Source: Methylicorpusculum sp.
GTDB taxonomy: Bacteria; Pseudomonadota; Gammaproteobacteria; Methylococcales; Methylomonadaceae
Length of the DNA: 64,000 bases
NCBI RefSeq assembly: GCF_030651835.1
Contig: NZ_JAUSBX010000137.1
Coordinates: forward strand, 59,222 to 123,221
Reading direction: 5' to 3'
Under the pieces are notes generated by a model. The model did not search any database, was not told the origin of the DNA, and worked only from the letters and a program-made list of their open reading frames with translations. The translations under genes were made by a program, and so were the position numbers. This document shows positions 57,771 to 64,000 of the stretch, in pieces. The stretch's first letter is position 1. Each line of letters starts with the position of its first letter.

Positions 57771-58588
57771 GTTGATCTCATCTCATTTACTTCATCGGTA
57801 CTAACCTTGAAACTCACCAATGTATTGGGGCCGAAAGTGCTGCTGATGGCGACATCGGCTGCGTCCCGACCACGGGCGATCAACACACGGCCAATCCGTG
57901 GGGTATTGTTACGGGGATCAAAGGTGTACCAATTACCATCGAGGTAGGCCTCGAACCAGCCAGCAAAATCCATCGGACTATTGGGCGGAGGTATACCGAT
58001 GTCGCCTAGATACCCAGTGCAGTAGCGTGCGGGTATGTTCATACAACGGCAGAACGTGATGGCCAGATGAGCATAGTCACGACATACCCCGGTTCTCTCC
58101 TGAAAGGCTTCCCACGCAGTTTTGGTCGGGCGTGCATATTGATACCCAAAAGCAATATGCCGGTTAACGAAATTGCAGATCGCTTCGACTTTTGCCCATC
58201 CATCCGAAGCTTTGCCGAACAGTTGCCAGGCGATCTCGGACAGGAGGTCGGTTTCGCAATATCGACTCCCCAACAGATACAGCAAAGCGTCGTCAGGCAG
58301 ATTTTCAACTGGCGTTTGTTTTGCTTGCTGGACGACCTTATCCGGTTTGCCGTTATCTCTGATGAGCGCATCGGTGAATAACTTGATCTGACCTTTGGGG
58401 GCGACGATACGGCTACACCAGTTGCCGTAATTGTCGCGATAGGCGGTGATTGGAACCGGCGGATCAGTAAACAGGTAATCCGGAATGATAATGTCTGAAG
58501 CTCGGGTAAAGTGCACGCTCAAGGTCAGGATCATTGGCGTAGGCTGAGGACAATCGTAAATCAGTTCGTAGCCTATGCGGATCTTCAT
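57767..58588 (-). CDS. Transglutaminase-like protein
   Basis: A 273-residue cytoplasmic protein with a beta-rich N-terminal domain and a transglutaminase-like core (about 150-245). The catalytic Cys lies in RTGVCRDYAHLAI, and an Asp is in WYTFDPRNN. The usual His between them is missing, for the segment reads MDFAGWFEAYL. ATG 58588 has a strong ribosome-binding site (AAAGGAG) and is used over an upstream start. Genes of this type (COG1305) often accompany Anbu. Its substrate is unknown. Confidence 0.82.
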   Translation of the reverse strand: MKIRIGYELIYDCPQPTPMILTLSVHFTRASDIIIPDYLFTDPPVPITAYRDNYGNWCSRIVAPKGQIKLFTDALIRDNGKPDKVVQQAKQTPVENLPDDALLYLLGSRYCETDLLSEIAWQLFGKASDGWAKVEAICNFVNRHIAFGYQYARPTKTAWEAFQERTGVCRDYAHLAITFCRCMNIPARYCTGYLGDIGIPPPNSPMDFAGWFEAYLDGNWYTFDPRNNTPRIGRVLIARGRDAADVAISSTFGPNTLVSFKVSTDEVNEMRST

Positions 58589-58832
58589 GGGGTACTCCTT
58601 TGGGGTTAATGGTGAATAGTTAAAGTTAAAAATCATGCCAGAGTGCGATTTCTTATTAGAGTGACGCCGTAGGCAGATCGGATTTTGTTACAGAAAAAAC
58701 TTTGCATTACTTCCCCTCCTGCCGGTCCGGATGAAGCCATTAAAGCGATGGGCAGGTGTTTCGTCTGACGAATAAGTGAACCTAAACCGATGCTTGCTCC
58801 GGTCAGGGGGACAAACCACCTTTTTTTGATCG

Positions 58833-59618
58833 TTAAGCTGAAATCTCGTCATGACGGTTTGCGAGCGCTTTGACCAATGATGCGACTATCACTTTGCGTA
58901 AGGCAGTCCAATGCAAGCCTCTCCTGATAATGTGTTTCTGATTGATCTCCAGTTCGATCCCTATATAGGCGTTGGGTGTCAGGCGCCGGCGAAACCAAGT
59001 GGTTAAGCCATCACCTTTACCCGCATAAGGGTAATTACGCCGGACTTTGAGATCGGGTGCGCAGGTCTTAAGAGCTGCCTGCCAATGCATGCACAGTGCC
59101 ATTTCACCTGGACGAGCGGGGTCATAGAGCAGTCCGATGTCGGCGTTTCGAACGTGTCCGTCCAGTTCGGGAGTAAAACTGTGGGAAGAGAGGTGAATGA
59201 CCCCGCCATGGTCAGCGATAGACTGACTGACCAACTGTTCCACTTGCGCTCGATAAGGCTGGTAATAGTGTTGAACAATCTGCTGCCGCACGTCGTCCAG
59301 TTGGTTGCGAACCGATTCAATATGGAGTCTTGGATGTCCGACTGACCGATTAAGGTCAACGAGCAGACGGCTGACGGTGGAGCTCACCAGTGGGGCTGCA
59401 AAAGCCGTTGCCAGTGTTCTTGCCATGGTCAGCGCGCCGGGATCATAACCTTGATGGGAAGACAATAAAGTCTGATAGTCAACAAACAGCTCACGATAGG
59501 GAGTGGGGATTCGATTGCCGCCGTGTTCGCAAGTGATGATCAAGGCATGGCTGTCACAGTTCACTGCCGCGGCATGCTTCTCGGCGGTTTCGGGTTGGAT
59601 AAGCAACGGCCTCACCAA
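58833..59618 (-). CDS. N-formylglutamate amidohydrolase-family protein
   Basis: A 261-residue zinc hydrolase-like protein with the signature LIITCEHGGNRIP near residue 30 and later SRLLVDLNRSVGHPRLH and VIHLSSHSF. The reference reaction is hydrolysis of N-formylglutamate in histidine breakdown, but this COG3931-like subgroup occurs with Anbu and is likely to act on another amide. It overlaps the Anbu gene by seven bases. It lies 244 bp ahead of the transglutaminase-like gene. Confidence 0.85.
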   Translation of the reverse strand: MVRPLLIQPETAEKHAAAVNCDSHALIITCEHGGNRIPTPYRELFVDYQTLLSSHQGYDPGALTMARTLATAFAAPLVSSTVSRLLVDLNRSVGHPRLHIESVRNQLDDVRQQIVQHYYQPYRAQVEQLVSQSIADHGGVIHLSSHSFTPELDGHVRNADIGLLYDPARPGEMALCMHWQAALKTCAPDLKVRRNYPYAGKGDGLTTWFRRRLTPNAYIGIELEINQKHIIRRGLHWTALRKVIVASLVKALANRHDEISA

Positions 59619-60337
59619 TCCAGATTGGGTAGTCGACTAAACACCTGGCGTGTACCTTCAGTCCATTGCTTACCGAGCGAGCAGAAATAGCCATCACCTT
59701 CGTCGAAGCGGCGACGCATCCTTACTTCGAGACTGTCACGAGGATAACAGATCAGATCAATCGGCATGCCGACAGATAAATTGCTGGATAGAGTCGAGTC
59801 GAAGGAGACAAGAACACATTTTGCGGCATCGTTCAAAGAGGTTGAACGGGTAATGACCCTATCGATGATCGGCTTGCCGTATTTGGTTTCCCCCGTCTGA
59901 AAGTAAGGTGTTTCCAGACTTGCTTCGATGAAGTTACCTTGTGTATACATTCGGAAAAGACGCGGCGGTTCCCCCTTGATTTGGCCGCCCAGAATAAACG
60001 TTGCGTTGAATGTTACTTTATTGGTTGCCAGATGTTGACCGTCGCGTCTATCGACGGCTCGCATCGCATCGGAGACGAGTAGTGCGGCATCAAACATGGA
60101 TTTCGCGCTCCATAGATTGAGTTCACTACAACGGTCATTCTGCTGTTTCAGCAAGCTGACGATGGCTTGTGTGCCTGCCAGATTGCCAGAACTCAATAAA
60201 ACTATGACCCGGTCGCCGGGGCGTTCAAACAGCGTCATCTTGCAAAAGCGGGCAAAATTGTCGACTCCCGCATGAGTTCGCGAGTCCGAGGCAAATACAA
60301 GTCCGCCGTCGAGCATCAAACCTACGCAATACGTCAT
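59612..60337 (-). CDS. Anbu: proteasome-like beta-type peptidase
   Basis: A 241-residue Ntn-hydrolase of the proteasome superfamily. After removal of Met1 the N-terminal residue is Thr (MTYCVGLMLDGGL), followed by ASDSRTHAGVDNFARFCKM and LLSSGNLAGTQ. The long C-terminal part (SFDSTLSSNLSVGMPIDLICY) is typical of Anbu (ancestral beta subunit). Anbu rings are known, but physiological substrates are not settled. It starts a leftward group with a formylglutamate amidohydrolase-like gene and a transglutaminase-like gene. Confidence 0.9.
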   Translation of the reverse strand: MTYCVGLMLDGGLVFASDSRTHAGVDNFARFCKMTLFERPGDRVIVLLSSGNLAGTQAIVSLLKQQNDRCSELNLWSAKSMFDAALLVSDAMRAVDRRDGQHLATNKVTFNATFILGGQIKGEPPRLFRMYTQGNFIEASLETPYFQTGETKYGKPIIDRVITRSTSLNDAAKCVLVSFDSTLSSNLSVGMPIDLICYPRDSLEVRMRRRFDEGDGYFCSLGKQWTEGTRQVFSRLPNLDW

Positions 60338-60774
60338 CGGCGACTCTTTTTGTCAATGGTATTAAAATCCAGCTTCATTTCAGATAATGATGAAAGGGTC
60401 GTGTGGGCTCAAATTGCACCGTCATGATGCCGGGCGCCAGATTGTCAGAAGTGAACTTATTCATAGTTTGTAAGATGCTGCACTTAGACAGGGTGTTGTG
60501 TTGATCTCGAAGCTTGGTGTCCATCGGTATAGTTTCATGACGTGCAATAGCAAGCATAACGGCTCTGTTGTTTGAGACGACCTTGAGATACTGAGTCTGA
60601 TGAATTCATTCTGTGTAGATTGGTTGGGTTAGTCTTTGGTCGTAATTCATCAGATGGTTTTTTCACAAGAGGAATACTTCGGTGGTTGAGTTTCGCTCCA
60701 AGGGAGCCAACCCAACCTGACCAAGGTATTACCTTTGTATTTGCTGCTTAGCTGAAAGGGTTTAAACTGAAAAG
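60338..60774. other. 437-bp region upstream of Anbu
   Basis: A 60-codon leftward open frame (60375-60557) is present but matches no family I know and has no clear ribosome-binding site. The rest looks non-coding and probably includes the Anbu promoter. Confidence 0.4.
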
Positions 60775-61209
60775 CTATAACGCCAAAAGCCGATTCAACG
60801 TGAGGATATGTGCTTGTTGGGCGGGTAGCAGCTTCGTTTTAATCAATGATTGAACATCTGAGGATAGCTCAGTATCTTCTAACGCTTTTTCATAGTTCTC
60901 CGAGCCACTTTTCTCGCCCACCTGTAAAGCCGTGAAAGCGGCGTCTTTACCTAGCAGATTGGCACTTCCCTGGACTATTTTGGCCCAGGTTCCCCAAGCA
61001 CCCGAGCTTTCGCAAGGCGTGCCTCCCAGCCTGCTGATCAATGACTGTAAGCTGGAAACCGCATCTTTATGACTTTCATAAATTGGCTTCAATGCTTCTG
61101 ATTCGGCGAGCCCGGTATCGTCACGTAGCTTTTCCAGGGCCTGTTCATAAGTTTCTGTTGCAGATAATTCATCTTTCAGAAATTGGTTGAGTGTTTCAAT
61201 GTTATGCAT
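60775..61209 (-). CDS. DUF2383/PA2169-family four-helix protein
   Basis: A 144-residue helical protein with the ferritin-like family pattern (NQFLKDELSATETYEQAL, SHKDAVSSLQSLISRLGGTP, EKSGSENYEKALEDTELS). It may be cytoplasmic and stress-related. Function and metal content are not known. It is the last gene of a leftward stress-type cluster. Confidence 0.8.
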   Translation of the reverse strand: MHNIETLNQFLKDELSATETYEQALEKLRDDTGLAESEALKPIYESHKDAVSSLQSLISRLGGTPCESSGAWGTWAKIVQGSANLLGKDAAFTALQVGEKSGSENYEKALEDTELSSDVQSLIKTKLLPAQQAHILTLNRLLAL

Positions 61210-61271
61210 AATAAGATCTCTCTGTATTTATGGTTTAGATTTAAGCGGTTGAATCAGTAATTGCATCAAGC

Positions 61272-61787
61272 TTAAAGAGACGTTTCTTCAGTTGAGGAAA
61301 TATCCTCGGCATGAGCTTGTTCGAAAATTTCTTTGGCTTTGTGGATCGCGTCGCTGCTGGTCGTATGCACTGAAATCAACGCGCTACCTCCGGTGATTTT
61401 TCCTTCGTAGCGTTTGGCTTCATATTCAGGGATACCCAGGCCAATCAGGGATCCAGTCAAACTACCTGCGGCCGCTCCCACAGCTGCACCGCTCAATGCT
61501 CCCATGATGGGGCCTGCAGCGATAAAGGGGCCTACACCGGGAATAGCTAGGCTGCCAATCCCGGCTAACAAGCCGATGATGCCGCCGGCGCCAAAACCTA
61601 CTGTTCCGCCGATAGCCGCCCCTTCCGGCGCTTTGGTGTGCTTTTCATGCGCAAAATCCTGGGTAGAGGATTTATCGGGAAGGAGTACGGATATATCACT
61701 GGTAGAAAATCCTCCGTTCTTTAGATTACTAATAATGTTCTCTGTCTGATCGATACTTTGGGCTATACAAAAAACTGCTTTACTCAT
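61272..61787 (-). CDS. YflT/general stress protein 17M-like glycine-zipper protein
   Basis: A 171-residue protein. An N-terminal stress-protein domain (AVFCIAQSIDQTENIISNLKNGGFSTSDISVLLP) is followed by a Gly/Ala-rich zipper region (GGTVGFGAGGIIGLLAGIGSLAIPG...GAAVGAAAGS), then a short strand region. ATG 61787 has AAGGAGA just upstream and is chosen over 61823. The region may associate with membranes. Confidence 0.8.
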   Translation of the reverse strand: MSKAVFCIAQSIDQTENIISNLKNGGFSTSDISVLLPDKSSTQDFAHEKHTKAPEGAAIGGTVGFGAGGIIGLLAGIGSLAIPGVGPFIAAGPIMGALSGAAVGAAAGSLTGSLIGLGIPEYEAKRYEGKITGGSALISVHTTSSDAIHKAKEIFEQAHAEDISSTEETSL

Positions 61788-61803
61788 GGGATTCTCCTTG
61801 GAT

Positions 61804-62214
61804 TTAAGGGGCTTTGATTTCAAGTTGATTGTCTACCTGCACTACACCGGGTGTCTGTGTGGCGATTTTGTGCAGTGTCAAGCTTTCCAATTCAGTTTCA
61901 ACCGGCCCACGCAAAGTCACTACGCCATTACGAGCAATGATTTTCGCATTCTGCGCATTGACTGAAAGTGTTTCATCCTTGACTACCGCTTGCCTTATGG
62001 TGGCGGTAATTTTGATGTCATGTTCGTTTTCGTTTTGATCGAGCGGGGTTAAATTGGCGTCATCCTTGTCGCGAACATTTCGCCCGGTATTTTCCAATGC
62101 CTCGCCGGCCTCCGCTAATTGGAATGAGGTATTTTCTACTGCTCCGGCGCTGCCAGTCATGATGACTAGACTGCCCGTTAAAGTGACCAGACTCAAAAGT
62201 AATCGTGTAGACAT
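61804..62214 (-). CDS. Exported BON-domain protein
   Basis: A 136-residue protein with a signal peptide (MSTRLLLSLVTLTGSLV...AGA) and a C-terminal BON domain (about 70-136; ITATIRQAVVKDETLSVNAQNAKIIARNGVVTLRG). BON domains bind lipids or peptidoglycan, as in OsmY, and are linked to envelope stress. ATG 62214 is used. A longer frame upstream has no signal peptide. Confidence 0.85.
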   Translation of the reverse strand: MSTRLLLSLVTLTGSLVIMTGSAGAVENTSFQLAEAGEALENTGRNVRDKDDANLTPLDQNENEHDIKITATIRQAVVKDETLSVNAQNAKIIARNGVVTLRGPVETELESLTLHKIATQTPGVVQVDNQLEIKAP

Positions 62215-62379
62215 GAATAACTCCTTATGGTTTATTGTTTTTGCAACAACATTGCTCGTCAATGATGACCCAGGGCTTTTATTACCTGAATGTGGAGAGG
62301 ACAGAAGCTTTCTTTGGGTCATTTGGGTTGTTATCGTCATTGGGATCCTCCTTCCGGATTGGAGGAAATCGAAACGCGG

Positions 62380-62454
62380 CTAGTTCACGAATATGGCTAT
62401 CAAAATGATGATAGGAATAGGAATGCCGAGAAAGTACAAAAGTATTGAACGCAT
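62380..62454 (-). CDS. 24-residue membrane microprotein
   Basis: A tiny open frame reading MRSILLYFLGIPIPIIIL then IAIFVN to TAG. It has a good ribosome-binding site (AGGAGA, 62461-62466, six bases before ATG). The hydrophobic Gly-Ile-Pro-Ile-Pro core recalls very short hypothetical membrane proteins that recur in proteobacterial stress clusters. It lies 34 bp after the polytopic membrane gene. Confidence 0.65.
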   Translation of the reverse strand: MRSILLYFLGIPIPIIILIAIFVN

Positions 62455-62487
62455 CACTTGTCTCCTGAGTTGATTGATTGGTAAACA

Positions 62488-63441
62488 CTAATATTGGTCA
62501 CGTTGTTGACCTCCGAATATTGCAGCGTAGCTCGCAACGAATGCGCCGGACAATAATGAAATGAAAAACCACAATGCCGCATAGGCGGAAGCCTTACGGG
62601 CCTGTTCAGCTGCTTCCTTTGTCGCAGTTTCCGCATTACGCAGCTGTGTCTGTAAGCGGGTATAAATATTCGTCACGCGCTTTTCCGCATCCTGTTGACT
62701 TAAGCCCGTACGAAGCGCGACGATCTGTCCGACATACTGCAAATCCTCGACAGGCAAAGCCGCTTGGCGAATGCTGTTCAAGAAAATGCGACTTACTTCG
62801 GATGTAATTGCAACAGAGGCAGGTGCTGAAAACTCTCCTGATTGTAAGACACTGACTCGGGCTGCGCCTGATAAGCCTGGGTTTACTATGAAGTCCTTAC
62901 GGAACAACGAGTCTACGAAGTAGCCTATGGACTCACTGCCATTATTAGCTTTTCCTAGGTCCGTTCCGACTGCCGCTGCCGTGGCGCCGACCGCGCCACC
63001 CATAACAGACGCTCCTGCCTGGACCCCGTTGCTGACGATCGAGCCAATCACCGCCGTTAACAATGCGGCGGTCGTAAGAACGGCAACTGCCCAGGCCAAA
63101 AAGCCATGCGCTGTGTCGCGGAAGTACACTTCGTCAGTTTGCACTGCAACCCACTTATTTCTAAGTCGACCGGCCAGGTACCCACCCATTCCGGAAGCAG
63201 CCAATTGGGTAAAGGTCAACCAAAGGATCGTCGAAACGCCGAAAGTGGTTGCACTCACGCCGCTGAATGACCAAGGCGACACCGAGGACAGGCCCAAACC
63301 CGTCCCTAACATCAACAGGATCAAAGCCAAAGAAGCTGCAGCCATGGCTCCTGCTAGAATCGCGCCCCACGAAACCGCGCTTGCTTGGATTGGAGTAGAT
63401 ATAGTGTATTCGTCGGCAGTTGAGAGAGTTGGTGATGACAT
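62488..63441 (-). CDS. Polytopic membrane protein of unknown function
   Basis: A 317-residue protein with hydrophobic stretches near residues 25-50 (VSWGAILAGAMAAASLALILL), 70-95, 120-160 (Gly/Ala-rich) and a last helix near 290-310. A helical charged region (RTGLSQQDAEKRVTNIYTRLQTQLRNAETATKEAAEQ) precedes the last helix. ATG 63441 has GGAG upstream. It resembles conserved hypothetical proteins in stress clusters of alpha- and gammaproteobacteria. It leads the leftward cluster. Confidence 0.75.
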   Translation of the reverse strand: MSSPTLSTADEYTISTPIQASAVSWGAILAGAMAAASLALILLMLGTGLGLSSVSPWSFSGVSATTFGVSTILWLTFTQLAASGMGGYLAGRLRNKWVAVQTDEVYFRDTAHGFLAWAVAVLTTAALLTAVIGSIVSNGVQAGASVMGGAVGATAAAVGTDLGKANNGSESIGYFVDSLFRKDFIVNPGLSGAARVSVLQSGEFSAPASVAITSEVSRIFLNSIRQAALPVEDLQYVGQIVALRTGLSQQDAEKRVTNIYTRLQTQLRNAETATKEAAEQARKASAYAALWFFISLLSGAFVASYAAIFGGQQRDQY

Positions 63442-63611
63442 GATGAGCTCCAATTAGATGAGTTTGGAAAATTATTGATCGAATCACGATAAGAAGTCTG
63501 TTCGGCATCGCACATTGAGAAACGCTGATGAAGTTGGGCATCGCCGGATGCCTGAAAAACGATAACAGTTACGTCAGCAGGATGGTCAACTTGACCGGTT
63601 GTTGATGTTAT

Positions 63612-63814
63612 TTGCTCCGTAAGCTAACCACCCCCATAAAACCCCAAAAATCAGAACCCACGCTGTTCGATGAAGCCGTGTTGGCGATGACCGGGCGAGT
63701 CAAGATGCTGGGCATATCCCGCTGGACTGAAAAAGGAGCAGTTATTGGACGGTACAACGTTTTTTTAAAGCAAAAAATAACTACTCGCCCGCTTGGAATT
63801 TAAGGAGTAGGTGA
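63612..63814 (+). pseudogene. Frameshifted N-terminal fragment of an IS4-like transposase
   Basis: The reading LTTPIKPQKSEPTLFDEAVLAM-type start and RVKMLGISRWTEKG resembles the N-terminus of DDE transposases common in methanotroph genomes. After EKG the homology shifts to another frame (SSYWTVQRFFKAKN), then stops at 63812-63814. Most of the transposase is absent, so the element is dead. Confidence 0.65.
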
Positions 63815-63825
63815 TTGATTAAAAG
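63804..63825 (+). repeat. Insertion-sequence end
   Basis: GTAGGTGATTGATTAAAAG (63807-63825) differs at one base of 19 from the left end of the palindromic element at 29407. It directly follows the transposase remnant and directly precedes the cation-efflux fragment. Confidence 0.65.
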
Positions 63826-64000
63826 TGTTTTTACAATAGAGACCCTGCTTGGCCTGACGATGATTACCGGCAATACCGCCTATGATGCAGCAGGCTCGAT
63901 GTTAATCGGGGTTTTATTAATTACCGTTGCCGTCGTGGTGGGTACAGAAGTCCATTCCTTACTGCTTGGTGAGGCGGCGGTTGATATCAGCGATAACGTA
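63815..64000 (+). CDS. Cation diffusion facilitator transporter, fragment at window edge
   Basis: The frame from 63815 reads FTIETLLGLTMITGNTAYD then AAGSMLIGVLLITVAVVVG and ends HSLLLGEAAVDISDNV at the edge. This matches the later membrane helices and the SLLxGEaA motif of cation diffusion facilitators, which export Zn, Co or similar ions. The N-terminal half is not present, because the preceding bases are an insertion-sequence end. It is therefore probably a broken gene whose 3' part continues beyond 64000. A TTG start at 63815 is formally possible. Confidence 0.6.
   Translation, partial: MIKSVFTIETLLGLTMITGNTAYDAAGSMLIGVLLITVAVVVGTEVHSLLLGEAAVDISDNV

Noticed and set aside
60375..60557. 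60-codon leftward open frame upstream of Anbu
   Set aside because: No ribosome-binding site, no recognisable motif and no conserved context that I can see.

Overview
The window comes from a gammaproteobacterium. The orders metY-rimP-nusA-infB-rbfA-truB-rpsO-pnp, nrdR-ribD-ribC-ribBX-ribH-nusB-thiL-pgpA and trpF-trpB-trpA-accD-folC-dedD-cvpA-purF-metZ are all gammaproteobacterial. A nifL-nifA pair of the Azotobacter type next to a full rnf cluster indicates a diazotroph. SoxCD-like genes, Anbu, and decayed palindromic and insertion-sequence repeats that I recall from Methylobacter/Methylomonas-like genomes make a methanotroph of the order Methylococcales the best guess. No methane-oxidation gene lies in the window, so that placement is inference.

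Layout. 1-5.2 kb (apparently richer in G+C than the rest): the end of an outer-membrane channel gene, a glycine-zipper protein, an arylsulfatase, a chalcone-isomerase-like gene broken by a 7-bp tandem duplication, and a lipoprotein. 5.2-8.6 kb: decayed sequence, a double-receiver regulator with a dead first receiver, and soxC-soxD. 8.9-14.8 kb: a repeat-bearing lipoprotein followed by tamA-tamB. 15.0-17.6 kb: a small coiled-coil protein, a beta-CASP nuclease-like protein and rimK. 18.0-26.7 kb: the translation and RNA block pnp, rpsO, truB, rbfA, infB, nusA, rimP and initiator tRNA. 27.0-32.9 kb: pgpA, thiL, nusB, the riboflavin genes (with a RibBX-type ribB) and nrdR. 33.0-35.8 kb: an aldolase-like protein, glutaredoxin, a tandem PilZ protein and a diguanylate cyclase. 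35.9-45.2 kb: metZ, purF, cvpA, dedD, folC, accD and trpABF. 45.5-47.9 kb: a DUF2231 membrane protein and a double-receiver-like HTH regulator flanked by palindromic repeats.

48.0-57.6 kb is the most coherent system. The leftward set rnfABCDGEH-bfd-bfr (electron supply to nitrogenase and iron storage) and the rightward nifLA share a 320-bp intergenic region. In it I find one sigma-54 promoter pointing each way (GG-N10-GC on each strand) and TGT-N10-ACA NifA-binding sites between them. This predicts that NifA controls both its own operon and the Rnf complex. The NifA GAFTGA loop reads GSFSGA.

57.6-60.3 kb holds an Anbu (proteasome-like) - formylglutamate amidohydrolase-like - transglutaminase-like group, ending in a short signal-peptide reading frame without an ordinary start codon. 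60.8-63.4 kb is a stress-type cluster (DUF2383, a YflT/GsiB-like glycine-zipper protein, a BON-domain protein, a 24-residue membrane microprotein and a polytopic membrane protein). The right edge holds a frameshifted transposase N-terminus, a copy of an insertion-sequence end, and a cation-efflux gene fragment running off the window. I saw no CRISPR array, rRNA gene or intact insertion sequence.
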